This document shows, piece after piece, positions 7,616 through 14,426 of a stretch of 64,000 nt of DNA. This DNA comes from Gammaproteobacteria bacterium. Lineage in GTDB: Bacteria; Pseudomonadota; Gammaproteobacteria; UBA6429; Thiohalophilaceae. The stretch covers positions 1 through 64,000 of the forward strand of contig JAOUNS010000015.1 of assembly GCA_029880855.1 (NCBI GenBank). Direction: 5' to 3'. A program made the position numbers and the translations under genes. A model generated the notes under the pieces. It was not told the origin of the DNA. It was given only the letters and a program-made list of their open reading frames with translations, and made no database searches. Position 1 is the stretch's first letter. Each line of letters opens with the position of its first letter.

Positions 7616-8071
7616 ATGAATAAAAACTACACTCGTGAAATTGTAGTTTCAAGTACGCCAGATGAAGCTTATAAAGCATTAACTACTGGTTTTAATAGAT
7701 GGTGGACTGCTGATTGCAATACCGTTAATTACGCCGAAGATAAAATCACATTTAAATTCGGTCCGTCCTTCTGGGTAATGCGTGCCACTAACCTGGTGCC
7801 TGGTAAAATAGTCGAGTTAGAGTGCATTGATGCCCATCATGTACACGATGGATTGCCATCATCAATTCTCAACGAATGGAAGGGAAGCAAATTAAAATGG
7901 GAAATCCAAAAGCATGAAGAAAAAACAAAGATTGTTTTAGTTCACGAGGGGCTTGTGCCTACGCTAGAATGTTATGAGGTGTGCGAACGAGGATGGGACT
8001 ATTTCTTTGTTATTAGCTTAAAGGAATATCTGGATACTGGTGAGGGTTCGCCATTTGAAAAAGAGGCATAA
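7616..8071 (+). CDS. C17: SRPBCC / AHSA1-type protein
   Basis: 151 aa. Starts with a strand and PDEAYKALTTGFNRWW, the usual opening of the START/Bet v1-like fold, and ends with a long helix CERGWDYFFVISLKEYLDTG, typical of AHSA1 domain proteins. These bind hydrophobic ligands or act as co-chaperones; the ligand is unknown. A ribosome site CAGGGACGAT precedes the ATG. Length is normal for the family. Confidence 0.85.
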   Translation: MNKNYTREIVVSSTPDEAYKALTTGFNRWWTADCNTVNYAEDKITFKFGPSFWVMRATNLVPGKIVELECIDAHHVHDGLPSSILNEWKGSKLKWEIQKHEEKTKIVLVHEGLVPTLECYEVCERGWDYFFVISLKEYLDTGEGSPFEKEA

Positions 8072-8077
8072 AAACAT

Positions 8078-8139
8078 GCCTAACAAGGCGCTCGTGTGGG
8101 ACGCTCCTTACGTCGCGCCCCACAGCTAAAACGTTATGT
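8078..8139 (+). other. attC of C17
   Basis: Boxes GCCTAAC (8078-8084) and GTTATGT (8133-8139). 62 bp. Confidence 0.9.
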
Positions 8140-8158
8140 GTAAAAATAAGATATCACT

Positions 8159-8392
8159 ATGCAAGAACCGAAAGATAAAGTAGTAATCGCAAGCGACGTA
8201 AATCCTCGGGATGGTATTGGTGTGGAAATATACAGAAATGATGAGTTAGTAATAGAAATATTCCGCGATGACACAGAAAGAACTAGGACGGTAACAATAT
8301 TCAAGGATAATGTTTCACTAGAACAAATGGAAAAAGCCATTGAAACATTTAAGAAAGAGATACCATGGGACTTTATAGAATATGAAGAATAA
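8159..8392 (+). CDS. C18: small hypothetical protein
   Basis: 77 aa, acidic. Predicted strands at residues 8-50 and a C-terminal helix (LEQMEKAIETFKKEIPWDF), a simple alpha/beta mini-domain. Family not recognised. The attC that follows has a damaged right box, so C18 and C19 may move only together. Confidence 0.75.
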   Translation: MQEPKDKVVIASDVNPRDGIGVEIYRNDELVIEIFRDDTERTRTVTIFKDNVSLEQMEKAIETFKKEIPWDFIEYEE

Positions 8393-8395
8393 AAC

Positions 8396-8458
8396 ACATA
8401 ACAAACGGGTCAAGCACGACTCGCGAAAATCGCGCGCGTCTTACCCTTATCGGCATAT
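8396..8458 (+). other. attC of C18, right box destroyed (subfamily B)
   Basis: Left box ACATAAC (8396-8402) and B-type arms GGGTCAA / TTACCC are intact. The right box reads GGCATAT (8452-8458) where GTTATAT is expected: both T bases at the exchange point are changed. Confidence 0.8.
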
Positions 8459-8899
8459 ATGAAATTATACGTTGAGCCAGATGGGGAAAGTGAACCAACA
8501 GCATGTGACTGTTGTGGTAATGAATCAAAAACAGTTTGGGGTTACATCTATAATGGTAATAATGCTTTAGCAGCGTATTTCGTTCAATGGACTAAAAATA
8601 AAAAAGAACATTACCCGAACTTTGATTTCTTATTGGGTACATGGAGTGATGATTCGATAAATGATAAAAAATTAATTTCATTCATATATAACGCAACTCA
8701 AGGAGATAACGGTAGTTTCATGGCTATTGATGGTTCTGAAAGGCCTGCGTCTTGTTCAGAGTTATGTAATGTTGCGTTATCTGCAGAAGAAGTAAGGAAT
8801 GATAAAGAAATTATGAATATTGCGGCAGAAATGATTGATGCTGTTTGGTTGGGTGATCCTAGAATTGAAGATATAAGGAATTTTAATAAAAATGCCTAA
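8459..8899 (+). CDS. C19: hypothetical protein with CxCC motif
   Basis: 146 aa. ACDCCGN at residues 15-21 is a likely metal or redox cysteine cluster. It is followed by YIYNGNNALAAYFVQWTKNK, suggestive of a beta-sheet core. The ATG abuts the damaged attC with no spacer, so translation probably relies on sequence within the attC. Stop TAA is in its own attC box. Family unknown. Confidence 0.75.
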   Translation: MKLYVEPDGESEPTACDCCGNESKTVWGYIYNGNNALAAYFVQWTKNKKEHYPNFDFLLGTWSDDSINDKKLISFIYNATQGDNGSFMAIDGSERPASCSELCNVALSAEEVRNDKEIMNIAAEMIDAVWLGDPRIEDIRNFNKNA

Positions 8900-8980
8900 C
8901 AAGTGCATCGAGTCATTCGCTCCGCTCATTGGGACGATCAAAAGCTGCGCTTTTTCGCGCCCCTCATGCAAACGTTATGT
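8894..8980 (+). other. attC of C19
   Basis: Boxes GCCTAAC (8894-8900) and GTTATGT (8974-8980). Confidence 0.9.
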
Positions 8981-8989
8981 GTAATTAAA

Positions 8990-9370
8990 ATGAAAAAAAT
9001 TCTTACATCAATCATCATATTTCTGATCGCACAATTTAATACCGTATTTTCTTGTGAACTTACAGACCCATACAAAAAAGCAAGAATAGAAGTAGGGCGC
9101 ATGGTATTTGGTGAAAATAACGATTACATGAGATGTAAAAATACAGCGCATAAAAATGAATACTGGCGAGCACTTTCTAAATGTTTAAATAAAGGTGATG
9201 GTAAAAATATTGGTGGCGGCTGCGCCCACCTTGTCATGAGAGGCGAATATATAAACAAACCTGACCTTGGCCACTGCGAAGCATTTAAATTTGAACCAAG
9301 TAAAGAAATGGCTAAATTGCTACTTGAAGAAATGGTTAAAGAAAGAGGAATTAAAAAATGTGTAAAATAA
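8990..9370 (+). CDS. C20: exported cysteine-rich protein
   Basis: 126 aa from ATG 8990; a longer frame from 8903 would translate the attC. Residues 1-18 are a signal peptide ending near FNTVFS. The mature chain has six cysteines (C-ELTD, R-C-KN, SKCLN, GGCAHL, GHCEAF, KKCVK), which suggests three disulfides and a periplasmic location. Possibly an inhibitor-like protein; family not recognised. Confidence 0.8.
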   Translation: MKKILTSIIIFLIAQFNTVFSCELTDPYKKARIEVGRMVFGENNDYMRCKNTAHKNEYWRALSKCLNKGDGKNIGGGCAHLVMRGEYINKPDLGHCEAFKFEPSKEMAKLLLEEMVKERGIKKCVK

Positions 9371-9373
9371 AAC

Positions 9374-9434
9374 ACATAACAAGGCCATTAAAACCGACGC
9401 CAAAAAGCGGTGCGGCTTATGGTAAACGTTAGGC
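9374..9434 (+). other. attC of C20
   Basis: Boxes ACATAAC (9374-9380) and GTTAGGC (9428-9434). 61 bp with CCGACGCC...GCGGTGCGG arms. Confidence 0.9.
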
Positions 9435-9444
9435 ATAAATATTA

Positions 9445-9753
9445 ATGAATGCTGAAGAACCAAAATTGAAAGACGGTGCTGAGTGGGTAGATCACGAAGA
9501 CTGTTTAATTGGGAATGAAAAAGGCTTGGAAAATCTAAAAAAAGCATGTGAAGTTGCTTTGAAAGATGGTGAGTATTTTGGTAATGATCTGGGTGACTAT
9601 GTTGGGGTTAAAAAACTCAATAACTCATGGTTTAAAGACCCACAGGATTCAAAAGAAACCAAATTTGGAAATGCAGTTTTAGCTGTTGTTTTGGTGTTGC
9701 TCCTTATTTTAATTGTCATTGGAGCAACAACTGTATTTAGGTGGGTATTTTAA
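9445..9753 (+). CDS. C21: tail-anchored membrane protein
   Basis: 102 aa. Residues 1-75 are soluble and acidic, with NEKGLENLKKACEVALKDGE forming a helix. Residues 77-99 are one strongly hydrophobic span with FRWVF at the end. The arrangement is a C-tail anchor with the domain in the cytosol. No family name recalled, though soluble-plus-tail-anchor proteins are common among immunity factors. Confidence 0.8.
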   Translation: MNAEEPKLKDGAEWVDHEDCLIGNEKGLENLKKACEVALKDGEYFGNDLGDYVGVKKLNNSWFKDPQDSKETKFGNAVLAVVLVLLLILIVIGATTVFRWVF

Positions 9754-9755
9754 AT

Positions 9756-9844
9756 GCCTAACCAGCAAATCAACCTGACCACCATGAGCTACGGCCTAAA
9801 AAGCAGGCCTCCGCTCACGGTGTCAGGTTATTAAAGCGTTAGCT
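9756..9844 (+). other. attC of C21 (subfamily C)
   Basis: Boxes GCCTAAC (9756-9762) and GTTAGCT (9838-9844). Core TGACCACCATGAGCTACGGC as in the C5 site. Confidence 0.9.
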
Positions 9845-9852
9845 GTAAAAAT

Positions 9853-10281
9853 ATGAAAGCGAAGTTCATAAGTACCGAAGGCGAATATTTAGTAGCCATA
9901 ATTGAAGTAAATGGTAAAAAACTTCATGTCATGGATGAATTCTCTACAGAGGCGCTGTCCTCTGGTGAAACAGTATATTTAGAAATAGTACCGGGTCTCT
10001 ATTACGAGAAAGAAGAGTGGGAAAGTATGTTTACTGGTAATCCCGAAGCTAAAAAAGAATTAGAGCATCAATCTAGCTGGCGTTACAGAGCATACGGAAT
10101 AGTCACTTCTATAAAACCAGTAATGGTAGATGTAGGGCTTTTTGAAATAGAGGCGCCAATAGAGTCAAATGATGAAGCTTTGGTAGGTGAATCGGTAGCT
10201 TTCACTATCGAGCGTCTAGATGCATCGCCAGCTAACAAGTCAACCCAGGCGACGCCAAAAAGCGGCGCGCCTGGTTTCTAA
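9853..10281 (+). CDS. C22: hypothetical protein with attC-encoded tail
   Basis: 142 aa, soluble, strand-rich; residues 75-122 include GIVTSIKPVMVDVGLFEIE, an OB-like beta stretch. The frame runs through the attC left box (A-N-K from GCTAACAAG), so the last ~18 residues (ANKSTQATPKSGAPGF) come from the recombination site and would change with the neighbouring cassette junction. Function unknown. Confidence 0.8.
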   Translation: MKAKFISTEGEYLVAIIEVNGKKLHVMDEFSTEALSSGETVYLEIVPGLYYEKEEWESMFTGNPEAKKELEHQSSWRYRAYGIVTSIKPVMVDVGLFEIEAPIESNDEALVGESVAFTIERLDASPANKSTQATPKSGAPGF

Positions 10282-10289
10282 CGTTAGAA
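10230..10289 (+). other. attC of C22
   Basis: Boxes AGCTAAC (10230-10236) and GTTAGAA (10283-10289). 60 bp; lies inside the 3' end of the C22 coding frame. Confidence 0.85.
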
Positions 10290-10551
10290 ACCCAAAATAA
10301 GAAGAATAAAAATGGTTTCAACATTCACTTGCCAGTGGTGCAGTAAGTGAAGAGCAAGAATCAAAGTGAATTTAGGTTTTAACAAAGCCAGTAAAACCAA
10401 TCCACCCAGGTGGTTTAAAAACAGTCAGAAATTGAACATTGGTGGGGGCAAGGCCAGTGGATCGTACAGTTTTTCGCCATTTTCCCTCCCGCCAGGGCGG
10501 TAGCGTGCCAAAAGGTTATTTTCTCGTTCCTCGGTTGGTGCTAGCATCAGT
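10290..10551 (+). other. C23: cassette body without a convincing gene
   Basis: About 262 bp between two good attC sites. The only frame over 60 codons (10439-10639) runs through the next attC and has no resemblance to a protein. The sequence looks conserved in style (AACATTGGTGGGGGCAAGGC, TGCCAAAAGGTTATTTTCTC) and I have a faint memory of similar gene-less cassettes in Vibrio arrays. It could carry a promoter or a small RNA. Confidence 0.6.
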
Positions 10552-10641
10552 TTCTAACAAGCAAATCAACCGTGACCACCTTGAGCTACGGCCTAAACTA
10601 CAGGCCTCCGCCCATGGTGGCATGTTATCACGTCGTTAGAA
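10552..10641 (+). other. attC of C23 (subfamily C)
   Basis: Boxes TTCTAAC (10552-10558) and GTTAGAA (10635-10641). Nearly the same core as the C5 site, including CATGTTATCACGTC before the right box. Confidence 0.9.
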
Positions 10642-10648
10642 GTAATAA

Positions 10649-10879
10649 ATGAAAATAAAAATTGAATATTTACTAAACGATTTGTGTGTCGATTGGGGGT
10701 TCTGTATTCCAATAATTGATCAAAAAAGAATTATAGAATCAAAACAATTAGAAGCAGATGCCTTTGCATGCCAAGTATTGGCGGCTGAAAGCATGAATCC
10801 AGAGTATGAAACGCAATGGCGTAAAAAAATCCGGTTAAAATTCGTGGAGCAAATTGGTTCTGAGTATTATGAAGGGTAA
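10649..10879 (+). CDS. C24: small hypothetical protein
   Basis: 76 aa, helical, soluble. IEYLLNDLCVDWGFCIP then QLEADAFACQVLAAESMNPE suggest three helices. ATG is 8 nt after the attC. Family not recognised. Confidence 0.75.
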   Translation: MKIKIEYLLNDLCVDWGFCIPIIDQKRIIESKQLEADAFACQVLAAESMNPEYETQWRKKIRLKFVEQIGSEYYEG

Positions 10880-10891
10880 CATGGTAAAAGC

Positions 10892-10972
10892 TTCTAACAA
10901 TCGCATCAATTCGTTCGCTATCGCTCACTGGGACCGCCATAAAGCGGCGGCCCATTATGCAAGCCGTTAGGC
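10892..10972 (+). other. attC of C24
   Basis: Boxes TTCTAAC (10892-10898) and GTTAGGC (10966-10972). The flanking arms AACAATCGCATCAATT and ATTATGCAAGCC reappear in the deleted site of C27. Confidence 0.9.
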
Positions 10973-10982
10973 GCACAAAATA

Positions 10983-11468
10983 ATGCGTAATAAGCTAATA
11001 TTACGAACCATCATAGCATTTGCATTATTGTTAGCAGCTTGGGTAAGCATAGTTATTTATACACAATTTACTAGTATAGTAAAAATAACAGACAATGATG
11101 AGAAGATATCTAATTTTGATCCAAATAACACCCAAACATTTCATGATACTCAGACTTTTACTAAATCTATGGATAAAAGCACTGAATCAAACTTAAATAA
11201 TGAATCAGTGGGAAATAACAATTTTAAAGAAATAAATAAAACCGAGGATATAGGTAAACAAACTATTTATGATAGCACTTCATATTTTCGTTATATGAAT
11301 AATGAATGGGTAATAGTTGATTGTGTAAAACAAAAAATAATTAAGTGCCCACATAAGCTGATTGGAAGAAAGACCACACCCTTGTTTTATACTGAAGGGA
11401 CAAATAATTATTTATACGGAGCATGCAGAGATGTCACCGTTGATACTAGAAGCTTTTGTGGTTTTTGA
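10983..11468 (+). CDS. C25: membrane-anchored exported protein
   Basis: 161 aa. Residues 7-28 form one membrane span (IIAFALLLAAWVSIVIYTQF) that acts as a signal anchor. Residues 35-90 are Asn/Thr/Ser-rich and probably disordered. The C-terminal domain (95-161) has four cysteines (VDCVKQK, KCPHK, GACRD, SFCGF) fit for two disulfides outside the membrane. Family unknown. Confidence 0.8.
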   Translation: MRNKLILRTIIAFALLLAAWVSIVIYTQFTSIVKITDNDEKISNFDPNNTQTFHDTQTFTKSMDKSTESNLNNESVGNNNFKEINKTEDIGKQTIYDSTSYFRYMNNEWVIVDCVKQKIIKCPHKLIGRKTTPLFYTEGTNNYLYGACRDVTVDTRSFCGF

Positions 11469-11473
11469 GTACG

Positions 11474-11564
11474 GCCTAACAAGGCAGTCAACCACGCCGG
11501 GCAAGCCCGGCTTGGACCATCTACCGCTTCGCGGTTTCGAGCCCGGTTAATTTAAACATTATGT
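11474..11564 (+). other. attC of C25, right box mutated
   Basis: Left box GCCTAAC (11474-11480). The right box reads ATTATGT (11558-11564), with A for the conserved G, the same change as in the C3 site. Confidence 0.8.
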
Positions 11565-11574
11565 GTAAATAAAA

Positions 11575-11883
11575 ATGGAAGAGCAAACTGATAAATTAGT
11601 CGTTAATAAAAATAAAGATTTTAAGTACGAATTGAGCGGGGCAGGAAGTGGATTAGTACAAGCCTATGGTGAGATAACAGGAATAGAGCTCTATTTCCGA
11701 GCTAAATATGACGAGTGGACTTTTGATGTGGCTAACGATGTTGGGATGCTTCCTTCTGATGGCGGGCAAGGTGGTTATTTTAAGAAATCGAAATGCAAGA
11801 ATGCTGGTTATATGACCCTTAGCAAGGCAGAAAAAATAATAAGTGAATGTATTGATGATTATCTACAAAAGAAAAACACATAA
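11575..11883 (+). CDS. C26: hypothetical protein
   Basis: 102 aa, soluble. A strand-rich first half (GEITGIELYFRAKYDEWTFD) and a C-terminal helix (LSKAEKIISECIDDYLQ). Compact single-domain look similar to small immunity proteins, without a named match. Stop TAA is in the attC box. Confidence 0.75.
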   Translation: MEEQTDKLVVNKNKDFKYELSGAGSGLVQAYGEITGIELYFRAKYDEWTFDVANDVGMLPSDGGQGGYFKKSKCKNAGYMTLSKAEKIISECIDDYLQKKNT

Positions 11884-11956
11884 CAAGCGGGTCAAATTCG
11901 CCCCCTTCGGTCGTTGGGACGCGCAATAGGCGCGCCCTTTACCCTGGTCGTTAAGT
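11878..11956 (+). other. attC of C26 (subfamily B)
   Basis: Boxes ACATAAC (11878-11884) and GTTAAGT (11950-11956). B-type arms GGGTCAAATTCGC and TTACCC. Confidence 0.9.
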
Positions 11957-11966
11957 GCCAATAAAC

Positions 11967-12302
11967 ATGAATATCAATCACATTCACAGATTCGAGAGAT
12001 TGAGAGATGGTGGTTCACTTATAGTATCTTTTCAAGCAGATGATTCGTGTGAATATTGGGTAATGTTTCCGATAGCAAATATGGATATAAATAATCCTGA
12101 GTTTAATACCCCTGTTTTGGTAAATAGAACAACATGGGTAGAAGTGAATTTGAGTAGAGTCGATGCTATGAATTGGTTAAGTAAAATTGAGCCATATTTT
12201 AATCAGCGAGCAGAGCTGCCACACGTCTCAAAACAAACAGAAACAGAAACAGAAACAGACATTTTTAATAAAATGGTAACTTTATGCGAAGCAAGCATTT
12301 AA
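11967..12302 (+). CDS. C27: hypothetical protein with TE repeat
   Basis: 111 aa from ATG 11967 (MNINHIHRFERL); an in-frame GTG at 11955 overlaps the attC and is less likely. Strand-rich core with WVMFPIANMD and WVEVNLSRVDAMNWLSKI. Residues 93-101 are a TETETETD run encoded by a hexamer repeat (12234-12260). Family unknown. Confidence 0.75.
   Translation: MNINHIHRFERLRDGGSLIVSFQADDSCEYWVMFPIANMDINNPEFNTPVLVNRTTWVEVNLSRVDAMNWLSKIEPYFNQRAELPHVSKQTETETETDIFNKMVTLCEASI
12234..12260 (+). repeat. ACAGAA hexamer microsatellite in C27
   Basis: Four to five copies of ACAGAA encode alternating Thr-Glu. Copy-number change would keep the frame and only lengthen the acidic tail. Confidence 0.8.
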
Positions 12303-12331
12303 CAATTGCGTCAATTATGCAAGCGTCATGT
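12297..12331 (+). other. Deleted attC remnant between C27 and C28
   Basis: Only 35 bp: ATTTAAC (12297-12303), CAATTATGCAAGC, then GTCATGT (12325-12331). Compared with the C24 site, the whole central stem is gone and the right box has C for T. The site is probably dead. Confidence 0.7.
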
Positions 12332-12391
12332 AAAAATGAATAGCGCCACAAGAATTCAATACTTTTTAATCATATAGAATAGGGTAACACA

Positions 12392-12622
12392 ATGAAAAAC
12401 AGTCTTTTACTTTTTACGCTTATATTATTAATTAATAATAACTTACTGGCGCAAGATATCAGCACCACATCAGTCGACAAATCCAAACGAACTTGTTACA
12501 CCTACACAGGTTGTGAAGGAGGATATACAATATCATGCACATCTTATGGAGAAGGCTGTTCATATAAACAAAAGTACAATAAATTTGTAGAATGTACCGG
12601 GTATAATTCACACTCCCCCTAA
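12392..12622 (+). CDS. C28: small exported cysteine-rich protein
   Basis: 76 aa. Residues 1-20 form a signal peptide ending LLAQ. The short mature chain has five cysteines (TCYTYTGC, SCTSYGEGC, ECTG) and many Tyr/Gly/Ser, a toxin- or defensin-like size and composition, though that is only a compositional analogy. ATG follows a clear AGGGTAACACA. About 85 bp of non-coding sequence separate it from its attC. Confidence 0.75.
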   Translation: MKNSLLLFTLILLINNNLLAQDISTTSVDKSKRTCYTYTGCEGGYTISCTSYGEGCSYKQKYNKFVECTGYNSHSP

Positions 12623-12708
12623 ACCAAAACCAACTCACAATCAATGGGGGACAGCAAGACAAACATGTTATTAAGTATGATATATGTAAGAATAAATTTG
12701 GTTCATAC

Positions 12709-12786
12709 ACATAACAAATCGTTTAAGTCCGTGGACGCCAAAACCGCTTCGCAGTTTTCTGGCGCCACTTAACTCAAACGTTATGC
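12709..12786 (+). other. attC of C28
   Basis: Boxes ACATAAC (12709-12715) and GTTATGC (12780-12786). Central GCCAAAACCGCTTCGCAGTT hairpin. Confidence 0.9.
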
Positions 12787-12799
12787 TTAATTAAATATC

Positions 12800-13204
12800 A
12801 TGAAGGGCACAATGCGATTATTGGAATTACTAATATTTTTTGTTTTATTGTTTTCTTCTGCTGCCTCAGCAGATTCCACAATTGACAAGAAAATCGAATC
12901 TATTAGTGCCAACTTAGAATTATTACAAAATGACACTGGCAATATAAAACTATGGAAGGAATATATTTCAGTCTTTCCAACAAACAAGTCCGAGTTTAAA
13001 GTTATATATGATCCTGATGACTTCTCTAATTTATATAATAATAGCCATAAATATATTTTAATATTTGAAAAAGCACCAAATGAATTAAAAGACAATATTT
13101 TGCAAAACCATCTTAATATAGTTAAGAATGGTGCTCCAGGTTGCTGCGACGCTTGGTCATTCTTGCACAAAATTATATCTGATTACTCTATAATATATGA
13201 ATGA
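12800..13204 (+). CDS. C29a: exported hypothetical protein
   Basis: 134 aa. Residues 1-24 are a signal peptide (LLIFFVLLFSSAASA). The mature part is helical, with GAPGCCDAWSFLHKII near the end. Its TGA overlaps the start of a second frame by 8 nt (ATGAATGA at 13197-13204). Either two coupled genes share this cassette or one base was lost from a single ~200-aa gene. Family unknown. Confidence 0.75.
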   Translation: MKGTMRLLELLIFFVLLFSSAASADSTIDKKIESISANLELLQNDTGNIKLWKEYISVFPTNKSEFKVIYDPDDFSNLYNNSHKYILIFEKAPNELKDNILQNHLNIVKNGAPGCCDAWSFLHKIISDYSIIYE

Positions 13205-13397
13205 AATGGCAGCTTTACTAAATTCCATGTCCAATGAAAAAAAGCTCTTTGTTATAAAATATATTGCCGATATTGAAAATCATAGGGTTTTTAAAGACTA
13301 TCAAATAATTATTGACAATTTGAACAAAACCAAAGAGAAAGAACTTTCTAATATATTTGAATATGCTAGAAATCAAAGACAAAAGCATAAGCACTAG
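13197..13397 (+). CDS. C29b: small hypothetical protein, or displaced C-terminus of C29a
   Basis: 66 aa in the +1 frame relative to C29a. MAALLNSMSNEKKLFVIKYI and a basic C-terminus, without signal peptide. If translated from its own ATG it would stay in the cytosol while C29a is exported, which argues for a frameshifted single gene. No stop separates the frames apart from TAA at 13191. Confidence 0.55.
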   Translation: MNEMAALLNSMSNEKKLFVIKYIADIENHRVFKDYQIIIDNLNKTKEKELSNIFEYARNQRQKHKH

Positions 13398-13411
13398 TAT
13401 TTACATTAATA

Positions 13412-13474
13412 GTATAACAAGACACTCAAGCGTGGGCCGCCAAACTGCGGCGGCCGCTTAGCCCAGCGTTAGAG
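13412..13474 (+). other. attC of C29
   Basis: Boxes GTATAAC (13412-13418) and GTTAGAG (13468-13474). 63 bp with GGGCCGCC / GGCGGCC arms. Confidence 0.9.
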
Positions 13475-13481
13475 AGTAAGA

Positions 13482-13850
13482 ATGACTAAGGAAGAGGAAA
13501 AAATAATAGAAGAATTCTTGAGTGAGATTTGCGCAGTTTTTCCAGAAATAAAGCCATTAATGGATAAGCATGAAGATTATTTGAATACATCTAAAATGGA
13601 AGAATTTGCAAATGCCACAACAAGAGCATTTGGCCGCACGAATAAACCAGAACGAGGAAAAGAATATTTAGAGTATATGTCCAAAAAACTCGATAGATCT
13701 AAGCCTATTGAGGCTAAGTTTATAGATACATACTATGTAGAAAATTTATTCTGGGATTCCCCGAAAGAAAACGTAGAGGTAGGTTGGCAGTACACACCAA
13801 ATAACTTAAAGAGATTGTATGTCAAATTTCATGGTAATGAACCGCTCTAA
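13482..13850 (+). CDS. C30: hypothetical protein, perhaps DUF7674-like
   Basis: 122 aa, helical and charged. The C-terminal half with FIDTYYVENLFWDSPKEN followed by YTPNNLKRLYVKFHG recalls DUF7674 proteins (weak recollection). ATG is 8 nt after the attC; stop TAA lies in its attC box. Soluble, role unknown. Confidence 0.75.
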   Translation: MTKEEEKIIEEFLSEICAVFPEIKPLMDKHEDYLNTSKMEEFANATTRAFGRTNKPERGKEYLEYMSKKLDRSKPIEAKFIDTYYVENLFWDSPKENVEVGWQYTPNNLKRLYVKFHGNEPL

Positions 13851-13919
13851 CAAGGCGGCCCAGCGGACCGCCAAATCCGCTACGCGGTTTTATGGCGCAC
13901 CTGGCCTTTATCGTTAGCT
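13845..13919 (+). other. attC of C30
   Basis: Boxes CTCTAAC (13845-13851) and GTTAGCT (13913-13919). Central CAAATCCGCTACGCGGTTTT hairpin. Confidence 0.9.
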
Positions 13920-13926
13920 GTATGAA

Positions 13927-14301
13927 ATGAACTTGGAACTCGAAATAAAGAATGTTTTTCCTGGTGTCCTGAGCGAACCCTCAATTCCGGATAGTTTCAT
14001 TGAGGAAAATGAAAATATCATGGAGTTAGAAGGTGAAGTGGATTATTTTAAGTTTGTACCTGCATATATGCTCTGGTGTCTTAAGTTTAAAGACAAAAAG
14101 CTAGTAGATGTGAATACTGTAAATGCCTTGGCCGAGTACGGGCGCACTAAAATTAAAGAAAACTCACATTTGAATTTTATGCATCTTTGTAATGCAGAGC
14201 AAAAAAAGGTTGTAGCAAAATTTCTTGAGTGGTGTGCAAAAGAAATAATCACAGCAGATAAAACCCAAATTGAAAGGGCTGTAAAAAATTGGTCAAGTTA
14301 A
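13927..14301 (+). CDS. C31: hypothetical protein, perhaps DUF6714-like
   Basis: 124 aa, helical. FKFVPAYMLWCLKF in the middle and AEQKKVVAKFLEWCAKEI near the end follow the layout I associate with DUF6714. Soluble, no signal peptide. The attC that follows has a mutated right box. Confidence 0.75.
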   Translation: MNLELEIKNVFPGVLSEPSIPDSFIEENENIMELEGEVDYFKFVPAYMLWCLKFKDKKLVDVNTVNALAEYGRTKIKENSHLNFMHLCNAEQKKVVAKFLEWCAKEIITADKTQIERAVKNWSS

Positions 14302-14305
14302 CCAC

Positions 14306-14392
14306 AGCTAACACGGCGCTCCAGTTGACGCACAAAAGCACCGCTCCTGGCGTCGCAACGCTTTTGGCGCCAACTGAGCTTAACCGTCAGAA
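14306..14392 (+). other. attC of C31, right box mutated
   Basis: Left box AGCTAAC (14306-14312). The right box reads GTCAGAA (14386-14392), with C for the second conserved T. Arms GCTCCAGTTGACGC and GGCGCCAACTGAGC pair well. Confidence 0.8.
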
Positions 14393-14426
14393 CAGTTGGG
14401 AATGAAGACACAAGGCATATATAGAA

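Noticed and set aside
10439-10639. 66-codon frame in cassette C23
   Set aside because: Runs through the next attC to its right box, with composition unlike a protein.
1-14392. CRISPR array suspected because of regularly spaced repeats
   Set aside because: The repeats are attC sites of 60-105 bp with variable centres, and the spacers are protein-coding genes, not ~30-bp spacers.
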